Assembly: GCA_965228955.1 (NCBI GenBank)
Contig: OZ245848.1
Coordinates: forward strand, 2,790,001 to 2,854,000
DNA: 64,000 nt
Direction: 5' to 3'
From: JANSWY01 sp965228955
GTDB taxonomy: Bacteria; Bacteroidota; Bacteroidia; Cytophagales; Cyclobacteriaceae
Under the pieces are notes generated by a model. The model saw only the letters and a list, made by a program, of their open reading frames with translations. It made no database searches and had not been told where the DNA came from. Positions 8,597-17,213 of the stretch are shown here, piece after piece. Made by a program: the position numbers and the translations under genes. The first letter of the stretch is position 1; each line of letters opens with the position of its first letter.

Positions 8597-9444
8597 AATA
8601 CTTCTTCATTACTATCATCAGAATCAAAGAATATGGCATCATCATCACCATAAAACTCCATATCACTTTCATATAAAGTAGCAGGTGGAATTACTACCTT
8701 GAAACTTGTTCCTACATCTACCTTACTATCAATAAATAGCTCACCATCCAATAAGTCCACCAAAGAATGGACTATTGATAAACCAAGACCATGTCCTGCA
8801 AATTCTTTTTTCGTTCCACTATCTAATTGTTTAAATCTATCAAATATCTCCTGAAGCCTTCCTTCATCGATTCCAACTCCAAAGTCCTGACATAATATGG
8901 TAAGGTTTCCATTGTCATCCACTCCCAATTCCAAAAGAATACTAGCATCATGGTGACTGAACTTTATTGCATTTGACAATAGGTTTGCAATAATCAGATG
9001 TACCATCTCTTTATCTGAGGCAAAAATCTTATGCGCTCCCTGTTTCCAGTCAATAGAAATATTCTTCTTCTCAAATTGATTTTCGAAAGAATGTATGATA
9101 TCACTAACCAGCTTGTGCATATTTACCTGGGTCACTTCCAGGTTCGCGTTACCTGCTTCAATCTCCGCTGCGATAAATACATTTCTTATCTGAAAATTTA
9201 AATTATGAACCTCATTGTAGATTAATCTGGCTTTCTTTTGATTACCCTCTGGATCGTTTGGACTGGTGATAATCATTTTAAGCAAACCCAAAATAGAAGT
9301 CATTGGGTTATTAATCTCATTTTTTATGTTTGAGAGGAAGTCAGTTTTCACCTGCTCTGCATGCAAAAGCTTATCATTCAGAAGCTTAATCTCCCGAATC
9401 ATTTCTTCTTCAGACATATTATCGTGTTCGAAATCAACTCTCAT
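8593..9444 (-). CDS. Histidine-kinase-like protein with Asn at the phosphoacceptor site
   Basis: A 283-residue soluble protein with a short N-terminal helix, a HisKA-like helix pair (about 28-100) and HATPase_c (about 135-255). The H box reads FLSNIKNEINNPMTSILG: residue 42, where the phosphorylated His belongs, is Asn (AAT at 9319-9321). ATP-binding boxes look intact (NLLSNAIKFS, DFGVGI, FDRFKQ, GHGLGLSIV). The tail of about 30 residues is very acidic. It lies between cheR and cheD with 1-base and 4-base spacing, so it belongs to the chemosensory operon. Likely roles are a pseudokinase, a phosphatase or a heterodimer partner; autophosphorylation in the normal way is not expected. Confidence 0.88.
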   Translation of the reverse strand: MRVDFEHDNMSEEEMIREIKLLNDKLLHAEQVKTDFLSNIKNEINNPMTSILGLLKMIITSPNDPEGNQKKARLIYNEVHNLNFQIRNVFIAAEIEAGNANLEVTQVNMHKLVSDIIHSFENQFEKKNISIDWKQGAHKIFASDKEMVHLIIANLLSNAIKFSHHDASILLELGVDDNGNLTILCQDFGVGIDEGRLQEIFDRFKQLDSGTKKEFAGHGLGLSIVHSLVDLLDGELFIDSKVDVGTSFKVVIPPATLYESDMEFYGDDDAIFFDSDDSNEEVF

Positions 9445-9445
9445 G

Positions 9446-10297
9446 TCAAACTCTTTTATATATTGTTGGTTCCAATTGTTTCAGAGGAACATTTTTACCT
9501 ATTATCGATTCTGAATGCCCTAAGAAAAAGTATCCTCCTACTTTCAATTTACGACACAACTTATTGATTACGCTTTCCTGAGTTTCCTTATCAAAATAGA
9601 TCAATACGTTGCGACAGAATATGATGTCATAATCTGATTCCACATCGTAATCGGCATCCATTAGATTAACCCTTTTGAAATGCACTTTTGATCGTAGTTC
9701 AGGAATAACTCTGACCTGGTTAACATTTCTATCCTTACTTCTAAGGAAATACTTATTTCTAAGAGGAATTGGCAGATCCTTAATCCTTTCATGAGCGTAA
9801 ACTGCATTAACAGCTTTCTTCAGTATATCGATTGATATATCTGTTCCAAGAATATTGTAATTGATCTTGTTTCTCTGGGAGGAATTGAATTCTTCCATCA
9901 CAATGGCCAGAGAATATATTTCTTCACCACTAGATGAAGCTGCACTCCAAATATTCATTCTGTTACCAGTCTTTGAGAACTCTGGCAATAAGTGATTCAT
10001 CATAAAGTCGAAGTGTGATGATTCTCGGAAAAAGTCGGTTTTATTGGTGGAAATAGCATCAATCATTTCCAGCAATTCAGACTTTCCTTCAGTGCTGAAA
10101 ACAAACTCCAAATAATCATCAAAAGTCTCGATCCCTGTAACCTTCAACCTTTTCTGTAATCTTCCCTCCACCATCACCTTTTTAACTGGTGGAAGTTTGA
10201 TCCCATAGTTGCTAGTTATGAAGAGACTCAATTTGCGAAAGTCCGCATCACTCAACCTACGTTTTTCATACCATGCCTTAGAGATGTCGTAGCTCAT
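9446..10297 (-). CDS. cheR: Chemoreceptor glutamate methyltransferase
   Basis: A 283-residue CheR with an N-terminal helical CheR_N domain and a SAM-dependent methyltransferase domain. The SAM loop reads IWSAASSSGEEIYSLAI (family form IWSAACSTGEEPYSLA); the motif DIIFCRNVLIYFD and the GHSES end are present. It methylates receptor glutamates using S-adenosylmethionine. It follows the MCP gene by 16 bases. The MCP has no visible C-terminal CheR-tethering pentapeptide, so the enzyme probably docks directly. Confidence 0.95.
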   Translation of the reverse strand: MSYDISKAWYEKRRLSDADFRKLSLFITSNYGIKLPPVKKVMVEGRLQKRLKVTGIETFDDYLEFVFSTEGKSELLEMIDAISTNKTDFFRESSHFDFMMNHLLPEFSKTGNRMNIWSAASSSGEEIYSLAIVMEEFNSSQRNKINYNILGTDISIDILKKAVNAVYAHERIKDLPIPLRNKYFLRSKDRNVNQVRVIPELRSKVHFKRVNLMDADYDVESDYDIIFCRNVLIYFDKETQESVINKLCRKLKVGGYFFLGHSESIIGKNVPLKQLEPTIYKRV

Positions 10298-10313
10298 TCA
10301 ATAACTGGTGTTC

Positions 10314-12245
10314 TTAATATTTTTCAAAATCAGAATCCAAAACATCGTTTTCTCCGCTCAAATCAATATCAATTCCTCCCTGATCTGAACTACTTGCATT
10401 TGATTCTTCAGAAACTGCTTCATCCATAATTGGACTCTGTTCCTCCACTTGTGCTGGTTCAGCGTACGATTCAAATGAGGCTGCTGCAGCCTTTCTTGCT
10501 GAGCCATTTGAATTTTGATTTTCATCAATCTGGAAAAACGATATTGCTTGCAACAGTAGCTCAGCCTGACTGTAAAGTTCTTGCGAGTTTGCGGCCATTT
10601 CCTCAGCAACTGCAGCATTCTGCTGTACAATTTGATTAAGATTCTGTACTGCACTATTAATTTGATCCGCTCCGTTATTTTGTTCAATACTAGCAGATGT
10701 AATATCCTTTACCAGATCAGCTGTCTTTTGTATTTCTGGAACTATAGAAGAAAGCATATCTCCTGATGCCTGTGCTGTTTCCACACCAAGTAACGATTCT
10801 TCATCAATTTCTGACGCTGCTGTTTGACTTCTTTCAGCTAATCTTCTAATCTCTGCAGCTACTACTGCGAATCCTTTTCCATATTCACCAGCACGGGCAG
10901 CCTCAACAGCCGCGTTTAATGCTAGTAAGTTGGTTTGTCTTGAAATTTCACCAATAATACTGATCCTCTGAGTAATGGACTTCATTGAATCAAGAGTCTT
11001 GGATACTAAGTGATTACTCTCAATAATGTTGTTGGCACCACCAATTGCGATTTGCTCTGTCTGCTTTGAGTTAGCTGTATTTTGATCAATGTTGGCAGCC
11101 ATCTCTTCCATTGAAGAAGAAACTTCCTCAGCAGAACTAGCCTGCTCAGAAGCACCGTCTGACATAAGCTGTGAGGATTTGCTCAATTCCATACTGGCAT
11201 TTGCAATATTATTACTACTATCAACCACAGTTGATACAATGTCTCTTAGTTTATCGACCATCTCCTTAATATGTCTCAACAACTGCCCGGTTTCATCGTC
11301 TCTATCAGCATCAATGGTTACATTCAAGTTACCAGATGATACTTTAGTAACCACCTTTGAGATGGAACTCATGGACCCTGTGATATTTTTAATTAGGAAA
11401 TAAGAACTAAAGAATGAAACCACAACGGCAATGATTATTGCAATCAAGATTTTAATCTGTCCACTCTGTACTGCTGCATCTCCATCAATTTCCAATTGAT
11501 CAATAATAGGGTCTATTATATTCTCTATTTCAACAATATTGTTTGCTGAAAGATTGGCTCTGGCGTTTCTCATCTTTTGATCTAATGAGACAACATTTGA
11601 AAATTTCGTTTCGTAACTAGTCAGTAAATCCTTAATTGTCTGATTAGAAGTTCTTCTTTTCATTCTGGCAGCTACATCCTGAAACTTTCTTAGATAACCA
11701 GTTTGAGATCTTAGCAAATAATCTTTTTCATGCCTTCTTAGATTCAATAGGTCTATCATAAGGTTTCCACCACCAACCAGTTCTTCCAATTCATGAGCAT
11801 CCTTTCTCATGTCTCCAATCATACCTACATCCTCCTGGCCAATACTTCTGGCATTCCCAACCAGTTTTTTGAATGTGTTACTATGATCTTCTAACAATAA
11901 ACTAATTCGATCTAATTCATCTCCGTAGGTCTCATTGGTTGCTTCATCACCTTTTAGGTTTGATATATTACTCATCGTTTCCTTCATGAGCTCATCGAAC
12001 CTGGTGATATTACCACTGGTTCCGGAATTTAAAAAGGCTTTCGTCTTGGAATCAACTTCAAAAAAATATGATTGAGATAGCCGAAGTGATTCCATGTTGT
12101 TTTTGATATCAACAAAAACAAATCTAGTGTCTCCAGTCCGAGTAGCCTGTTTTGCAACTAAGTACACTGTGCCTCCAATGAATACTAATAGTACAAATAC
12201 AGCTACTGCATAAAACTGTAGTCGCCGCTTTATTGTAAATTTCAT
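10314..12245 (-). CDS. Methyl-accepting chemotaxis protein with HBM-type sensor domain
   Basis: A 643-residue transmembrane chemoreceptor. TM1 is at about 11-31. The mostly helical periplasmic region (about 32-265) contains DLLNLRRHEKDYLLR, typical of helical bimodular (HBM) sensor domains. TM2 is at about 268-290, followed by HAMP and the cytoplasmic signalling hairpin with tip TNLLALNAAVEAARAGEYGK. A tail of about 60 residues is rich in Glu, Ser and Asp and ends DSDFEKY, so no NWETF-like tether is seen. It is the only MCP in the window and sits between cheW (4-base overlap) and cheR. HBM domains of other bacteria bind organic acids; the ligand here is unknown. Confidence 0.95.
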   Translation of the reverse strand: MKFTIKRRLQFYAVAVFVLLVFIGGTVYLVAKQATRTGDTRFVFVDIKNNMESLRLSQSYFFEVDSKTKAFLNSGTSGNITRFDELMKETMSNISNLKGDEATNETYGDELDRISLLLEDHSNTFKKLVGNARSIGQEDVGMIGDMRKDAHELEELVGGGNLMIDLLNLRRHEKDYLLRSQTGYLRKFQDVAARMKRRTSNQTIKDLLTSYETKFSNVVSLDQKMRNARANLSANNIVEIENIIDPIIDQLEIDGDAAVQSGQIKILIAIIIAVVVSFFSSYFLIKNITGSMSSISKVVTKVSSGNLNVTIDADRDDETGQLLRHIKEMVDKLRDIVSTVVDSSNNIANASMELSKSSQLMSDGASEQASSAEEVSSSMEEMAANIDQNTANSKQTEQIAIGGANNIIESNHLVSKTLDSMKSITQRISIIGEISRQTNLLALNAAVEAARAGEYGKGFAVVAAEIRRLAERSQTAASEIDEESLLGVETAQASGDMLSSIVPEIQKTADLVKDITSASIEQNNGADQINSAVQNLNQIVQQNAAVAEEMAANSQELYSQAELLLQAISFFQIDENQNSNGSARKAAAASFESYAEPAQVEEQSPIMDEAVSEESNASSSDQGGIDIDLSGENDVLDSDFEKY

Positions 12246-12784
12246 TTTACTTGTTCTTTTATGTCCTGTGCGTCCGTTTGTTCTATATTTTGATCTTGCA
12301 GGAAGTTCATCTCCTCAATGGAGAACACCTCATCAAGATTTAGTAACAAAATGAAGTCATCATCCTTTCTGTACATACCTCGAATGAATTCCAGCTTGTA
12401 CTTAGCATCAACAGATGGGGATGGTTGAATCGCATTATCTGCAACCTCCATTACCTCAAGGACTGAATCTACCAAAGTACCAATTTGGATGGTCTCATCT
12501 TCGATTTTAATTTCCATCACAATCACACAGGTATCCACAGTAAATTCAACCGGCTCTAAACCGAACTTCACCTTGGTATCTACCAATGGCAATACTTTCC
12601 CTCGTAGATTAATAATGCCAGATAAATACTTTGGTGCAAGAGGTATTTTTGTAATAGCAGGTACCTCCAGAATTTCAATTACTTTTTTCACATCTACAGC
12701 AAAAAATTCTCCATCCAAAGTAAAGGATAGAAATGAATGCATGACCTGATCTAATTCTGCTTCTTTTTCGGAAATAACGCTCAT
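12242..12784 (-). CDS. cheW: Chemotaxis coupling protein CheW
   Basis: A 180-residue CheW. It has the SH3-like fold signatures: FAVDVKKVIEILEVPAITKIP, LSGIINLRGKVLPLVD and the DSVLEVMEV segment. A C-terminal extension of about 30 residues is rich in Glu and Gln. It links CheA to the MCP. Its ATG overlaps the cheA stop by one base and its stop overlaps the MCP start by 4 bases, indicating tight coupling. Confidence 0.96.
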   Translation of the reverse strand: MSVISEKEAELDQVMHSFLSFTLDGEFFAVDVKKVIEILEVPAITKIPLAPKYLSGIINLRGKVLPLVDTKVKFGLEPVEFTVDTCVIVMEIKIEDETIQIGTLVDSVLEVMEVADNAIQPSPSVDAKYKLEFIRGMYRKDDDFILLLNLDEVFSIEEMNFLQDQNIEQTDAQDIKEQVK

Positions 12785-14967
12785 TATGCTGTTACTTTTT
12801 GTTTTGACATTTTTCGTTCTACAATCTTATAGGCATCTAATACTAATGCCAATGAGCCATCGCCCAAAATGGTGGCTCCTGATATAAATTCTTGATCTCT
12901 ATAATACTTCCCGACAGGTTTAAGTACTGCCTGATACTCCCCTTCGATACTATCTACACAAACTCCAATCTTGGTACCCAGTTTATGAACAACAATCACG
13001 CTTGTGACCTCTGGATTATCTTCCATTCCAAGGTTAAATTCCTTTCTTAAATCTAAATATGGGAGCTGTTCATCATCCAGTACAATAACTGAATTAAATT
13101 CATTGCTAATTTCTTTTCTATCCAGTTCAAAACACTTAGATATTTCGGCCAGAGGAATGATAAAGTGCGTTCCTTTTACTTTGATTAGTAGTCCGTCAAT
13201 CACAGAAAGTGTAAGTGGTAAGCCAAGTGTTATGCTGGTCCCAACACCTAATTCTGACTCCACTTGAATATCTCCACGTAAATCCAGAATATTTTTCCTT
13301 ACAACATCCATACCCACACCTCTTCCCGATACATCTGTAACGTTTGCTGCGGTACTAAAACCCGGAGCAAAAATGAGATCGAAGGTCTCTTTCTCTGATA
13401 GGTTATCGTCTTTGGAGATAAGCTTTTTCTCTATTGCTTTCTTTCTAATTTTTTCAGGGTCCATTCCCCCTCCATCATCCTCTACCCTGATGTATACTTT
13501 TGCACCTGAGTAATATGACATAAGCTTGATGGTTCCGGTCTCAGGTTTACCATTTTTAACTCTTTCTTCGGCGGTCTCGATTCCATGATCCAAGCTGTTT
13601 CTGATAATGTGCATTAATGGATCAGCAAGGTTTTCAATGATAGTCTTGTCTAATTCCGTGTCACCACCTTCTGTAACAAACCTTACAGATTTCCCTAGTT
13701 GCGAACTTAGATCTCTTATGACACGCTGAAATCTGCTGAATAAGTTATCCACCTGAACCAGTGTCATACCAAAAGAGATATCCCGTAATTGCCGGGTCAG
13801 TTTCTCTACGTTATCTGATATTGCGTCTAGTGTAGGATCAAAATTATTTTTAGTGAATAATGCAAGTGCCGCCTGAGTTGTAACCAACTCACTAACATTA
13901 TTCATTAGTTCATTCAACTTATCCGAAGAAACACGGATGCTAGATGCTGTCTTATTCTTATCAAACAGCTTTTTGACTTTGTTTTTATAAACACTTGGCT
14001 CCTCAGAGCTTGAGGTAGAAGTGCTTGATTTCTTAGATTCTACTGGAGGTTTCTTTGATGCAGGTTCTGAAGTACTATCTGCCTTTTCAGTCTTTTCTTC
14101 TGTTGTTGATTCAGTAGTTTCAGGTATTACTTCAATTTCGGTATCTCCTGAAGCTGAAGGTCGATCAATTTCTATTAGTGATCTAAAATCATCAAAACTT
14201 AACGGAGCTGATGGCAAATCTACCTCTGGCAATCTTTCATGGAACTCCTGATCTGCGAGAATATCTCCATCAAACAACTCATTAATTTCTATCATTGCAC
14301 TGTCTTCCACAAAAATGAAGACATCTCTTATCGCATCTAGTCCCTTTTCAGTAACCAGGATTATATTCCAACTGGTGTAGCAGACTTTAGGATCAAATGA
14401 ATCGGTTAAAGCCTTAGATTCCATATGAGAAAACACCTTAGACTTACCAAGTTCTGCTAATTCATCTAATAAAAGAATTGGGTTTGTTCCATCCTCAAAT
14501 ACATCGTGCTTCGGTTGGAAAAAGACCAGGTATGACACCATTCCAGAAAGCGCTTCTATCGAATGTAGATCAATCGAAACCTCTTCTGTTCTCTTTAAAA
14601 TCTTCAGAATCTCATCCGTAAGCGCCTGATTTTCATCAATATTCTCTTGCTCTTCAATCTCTGGGTCGTAAATAATTTTCTTTACGTGATCCAATGACTT
14701 AAATGTACATTCAATAATATCTTCAGAAAGTAAAGAGTGGTCTGACCGAACTTTTTCATATAAAGTTTCCAGGTTATGCAGAAAGTCAGCCACTTTGGTA
14801 AGACCAAACATGCCACTGTTACCTTTTAGTGTATGCATTGATCTAAAAACATCCGCAATTAGAGAGGATGAATCTTCCGGTGAATTTTCCAATAGCAACA
14901 GTGCCTCTTCAATTCTCTTGAAAAGCTCTTCTGCTTCTTCCAGGTATACATCTCTTAAATTCGACAC
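12784..14967 (-). CDS. cheA: Chemotaxis histidine kinase CheA
   Basis: A 727-residue CheA with full domain order. P1 HPt carries H45 in MHTLKGNSGMFG. A middle region (about 150-330) holds a second globular segment and a Ser/Thr/Glu/Lys-rich linker. P3 dimerisation follows at about 340-400, the P4 ATPase (RNSLDHGIETAEER, DDGGGMD, FAPGFSTA, GRGVGMDVV) and the C-terminal CheW-like P5 regulatory domain. The start is GTG at 14967, overlapping the cheY stop (TAGTG). Phosphoryl groups should pass to the CheY encoded just upstream and to CheB. Confidence 0.97.
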   Translation of the reverse strand: MSNLRDVYLEEAEELFKRIEEALLLLENSPEDSSSLIADVFRSMHTLKGNSGMFGLTKVADFLHNLETLYEKVRSDHSLLSEDIIECTFKSLDHVKKIIYDPEIEEQENIDENQALTDEILKILKRTEEVSIDLHSIEALSGMVSYLVFFQPKHDVFEDGTNPILLLDELAELGKSKVFSHMESKALTDSFDPKVCYTSWNIILVTEKGLDAIRDVFIFVEDSAMIEINELFDGDILADQEFHERLPEVDLPSAPLSFDDFRSLIEIDRPSASGDTEIEVIPETTESTTEEKTEKADSTSEPASKKPPVESKKSSTSTSSSEEPSVYKNKVKKLFDKNKTASSIRVSSDKLNELMNNVSELVTTQAALALFTKNNFDPTLDAISDNVEKLTRQLRDISFGMTLVQVDNLFSRFQRVIRDLSSQLGKSVRFVTEGGDTELDKTIIENLADPLMHIIRNSLDHGIETAEERVKNGKPETGTIKLMSYYSGAKVYIRVEDDGGGMDPEKIRKKAIEKKLISKDDNLSEKETFDLIFAPGFSTAANVTDVSGRGVGMDVVRKNILDLRGDIQVESELGVGTSITLGLPLTLSVIDGLLIKVKGTHFIIPLAEISKCFELDRKEISNEFNSVIVLDDEQLPYLDLRKEFNLGMEDNPEVTSVIVVHKLGTKIGVCVDSIEGEYQAVLKPVGKYYRDQEFISGATILGDGSLALVLDAYKIVERKMSKQKVTA

Positions 14968-15338
14968 TATCTGATGATTTTATGTACAGTTTTCAACAAT
15001 TTTTCTTCCTCAAAAGGTTTTACCATCCAACCAGTAACTCCAGCCTTCTTGGCTTCCATTTTTTTAGCCATGTGAGACTCGGTAGTCAACATTAAGATTG
15101 GGATATACTGATACCTTTCAAGTTTCCTAATTTCTTTTATAAGGTCAATTCCGTCCATGCCAGGCATAAAAAGATCGGTTATGATCATTGACATATTTTC
15201 CTCTGTTGAGGTCAATACTTCAAGGCCATTTCTACCATCGTATCCTTTGAATACATTAAATCCCGCTTTAGTCAGGATATCTCCCACCAGTTCTCTGATA
15301 CTTTCAGAGTCATCTACTACCAGGATGTTTTTTTCCAT
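14967..15338 (-). CDS. cheY: CheY-type response regulator
   Basis: A 123-residue receiver: D9/D10, phosphoacceptor D55 (TDLFMPGMDG), switch Thr (LTTES) and VKPFEEEKL. ATG 15338 is preferred; it follows the STAS stop after one base, whereas the TTG at 15347 would overlap the STAS gene. It is directly upstream of cheA and so the first candidate acceptor from CheA. It differs in type from the paralogues at 5963 and 18257. Confidence 0.94.
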   Translation of the reverse strand: MEKNILVVDDSESIRELVGDILTKAGFNVFKGYDGRNGLEVLTSTEENMSMIITDLFMPGMDGIDLIKEIRKLERYQYIPILMLTTESHMAKKMEAKKAGVTGWMVKPFEEEKLLKTVHKIIR

Positions 15339-15339
15339 G

Positions 15340-15756
15340 TTAAACAAGTTTTGGAATGAACATTAATTCTTCAAACCCCGCGTGAACTATAATTTTTCTT
15401 GATTCTCCGGTTAATTCACTGTCTATGGTAACATTCTTGCCTTTCTGGGCAAATGAATATTTAAAGTGATATAATAACTGGATGAAACTAAGATCCAAAG
15501 AAGAAACTTCTTTTAACTGAAAGTCTAAATAATCAAAATTTTCAAATACTGGAAGCAACGAGGATCTTGCCTGGTCTACATTTGTAATATTCAATGTACC
15601 AGAAAGGATAAGTTTGATTTTTCTTATCGTTTTACGTTTACTTGGATGAAGCGAGATTTTCGCATCACGCATTTCAATTACTTCCGGGAGATCCGATTTT
15701 TTAGCAGTGGTTTCCTCCTGCTTTTTTGCTGTAGACTTTGATCGTGAAGCTGGCAT
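15340..15756 (-). CDS. STAS-domain protein (anti-sigma-factor-antagonist type)
   Basis: A 138-residue protein. Residues 1-25 are a Lys/Ser/Thr-rich, probably disordered tail. A STAS fold follows (about 35-135) with the helix-start motif KEVSSLDLSFIQLLYHF, where a Ser is in the usual place for phosphorylation. It is the first gene of the chemosensory run and lies one base from cheY. A STAS gene ahead of cheY-cheA is known in several chemosensory clusters of other bacteria. With two SpoIIE phosphatases nearby, it may be a phospho-switch protein; no RsbW-type kinase is visible in the window. Confidence 0.8.
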   Translation of the reverse strand: MPASRSKSTAKKQEETTAKKSDLPEVIEMRDAKISLHPSKRKTIRKIKLILSGTLNITNVDQARSSLLPVFENFDYLDFQLKEVSSLDLSFIQLLYHFKYSFAQKGKNVTIDSELTGESRKIIVHAGFEELMFIPKLV

Positions 15757-15914
15757 TTACAACTTTGGGTTTAAGAAGACATATATTCCTTCATCATAGC
15801 TAGTTATGGTAATATACCTGATGTATTGATACAATGCAAGTCCATATAGCTCATTTTTTCTCATTTAGAGTAATATAGAAACATCGAAACACATGGTGAA
15901 TATATTTCGACAAA

Positions 15915-15937
15915 CACCCCAAAATAATGGGTGAAGC
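15915..15937 (-). terminator. Weak terminator candidate after SpoIIE copy 2
   Basis: Read on the - strand, CACCC and GGGTG form a 5-bp stem around a 9-base loop followed by TTTG. It is downstream of the gene ending at 15970. The stem is short and the T tract poor, so this is a weak call. Confidence 0.3.
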
Positions 15938-15969
15938 AGTGAAATTTTAAGAAGGGTCTAATTAAGCTT

Positions 15970-16788
15970 TTATGAATTCCATTTGAAGCCAATCAAAAGA
16001 GCATCATCAAGAGGTTTCTGAGAACCGGACCAGACATCCATAAAGTTCTCAAAGAATGCTCTTTGCTCCTGCATTGAGAGGTGCTGGTTTTCAACTACCA
16101 ATCTCTTTAGCTCACGGAGACTTAATTTTTTATTGTTAGGGCCACCTACAAGGTCGGTTACTCCATCGCTAAACAGATAGAATGAAGATGTATCTCTTTT
16201 TTTGAGGTCGATAATTTCAGTTTTGTAATTATGCTCATAGTCAAACATCTCTCCTATCTGGAGTCTGTCTGACTTTATAATGTTCAATTCTCCATCAGCA
16301 ACTTCAACCAAATTCATTTTGGCTCCTGCGAATTCTAGTTCACCAATATGAGTATTGATTTTTATTATGCCAAAATCTGCTCCAGTGCCTAAAAGCTTTT
16401 TATCATTATTTTGAAACTTCGCTTTTATTTCCTGGTGCATCAAATGCAATATGTAGTTAGGGAAATTTAATTCGTTACCTACAACAACTTTTTTAAGTGC
16501 GTTGGTGTATATCCTGGTCATCATACTTGCCAGATGCCCATGTCCCATACAATCAAACGCGACGAGATAAATACAGCCGTCTGCCTCATGGAACCAATAT
16601 CCATCTCCTCCAACCCCGCTCATTGGGCGATTGATAATAAAGGAATCTGGCAAAACTTGTTGAATTGCTTGCTCTTCAGGGAATTGCTCGAAGTAGTTTT
16701 TCTTCGCCCCGTCAACAATGGTATTATTTGAAGCTGGTTTCATACTTTTTAGTACCGAGTCAAAGGCACTTTTACCTGTACTGTACAT
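15970..16788 (-). CDS. SpoIIE-family PP2C serine/threonine phosphatase (copy 2)
   Basis: A 272-residue protein, clearly paralogous to the one at 1693-2487 along its whole length. The catalytic signatures are shared: GGDGYWFHE, FDCMGHGHLASMM, GTGADFGI, FAGAKMNL, LFSDGVTDLVGG and DDALLIGF. It has no sensor domain. It stands alone between the long chemosensory operon and the HDAC gene, with its own 425-base upstream region containing inverted repeats. Its position next to a second CheY/CheC/SiaC set suggests that the two phosphatases serve parallel branches. Confidence 0.9.
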   Translation of the reverse strand: MYSTGKSAFDSVLKSMKPASNNTIVDGAKKNYFEQFPEEQAIQQVLPDSFIINRPMSGVGGDGYWFHEADGCIYLVAFDCMGHGHLASMMTRIYTNALKKVVVGNELNFPNYILHLMHQEIKAKFQNNDKKLLGTGADFGIIKINTHIGELEFAGAKMNLVEVADGELNIIKSDRLQIGEMFDYEHNYKTEIIDLKKRDTSSFYLFSDGVTDLVGGPNNKKLSLRELKRLVVENQHLSMQEQRAFFENFMDVWSGSQKPLDDALLIGFKWNS

Positions 16789-17213
16789 AATCGTAATAGT
16801 TTAATTTGATGAATTTGGCTGGTGGGTTCGTTAACTCACCATATTGCACACCTTTAGTTCCGACCGTAGTTATGCAGTATTAAATTACGTATAATAATCT
16901 AAAATGGTGATAATAATTCTTTGGATGTCCAATATAAGTCGACCAAATAAGCCAAACGGAGGTTGAACCACTTCAAGAATTATTATCAATTTTAAACTAT
17001 CAGAATTACAGATTTGTTCTAAAACGTTCCAAAAACTCAGAATTTATTATATGTGGACAGCTGATTTCTGGAATAATCGAACTCCAATAGATGTAAAGCC
17101 ATTACCGTTTCTAAGTTAAAACTACATTTTGCGCTAAACTAGTTTAGATCATTTTCGATAAACGTGAAACAATATTAGGTATTGGAGTTATTTGGACGAT
17201 AAGCGGTTCTTCC
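16789..17213. other. Long intergenic region upstream of SpoIIE copy 2
   Basis: This 425-base AT-rich stretch has no convincing gene on either strand. It holds a 14-bp inverted repeat (16908-16988) and a small hairpin at 16821-16840 (8-bp stem with one G-T pair, 4-base loop) in the leader of the phosphatase gene. Promoters for that gene must lie here, but no box is clear enough to mark. Confidence 0.6.
16908..16988. repeat. Perfect 14-bp inverted repeat with 53-base spacer
   Basis: TGATAATAATTCTT at 16908-16921 is matched by its exact reverse complement at 16975-16988. The arms are AT-rich and far apart, so this resembles a pair of operator half-sites or a looping structure more than a terminator. 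It lies about 120-200 bases upstream of the SpoIIE copy 2 start. Confidence 0.6.
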
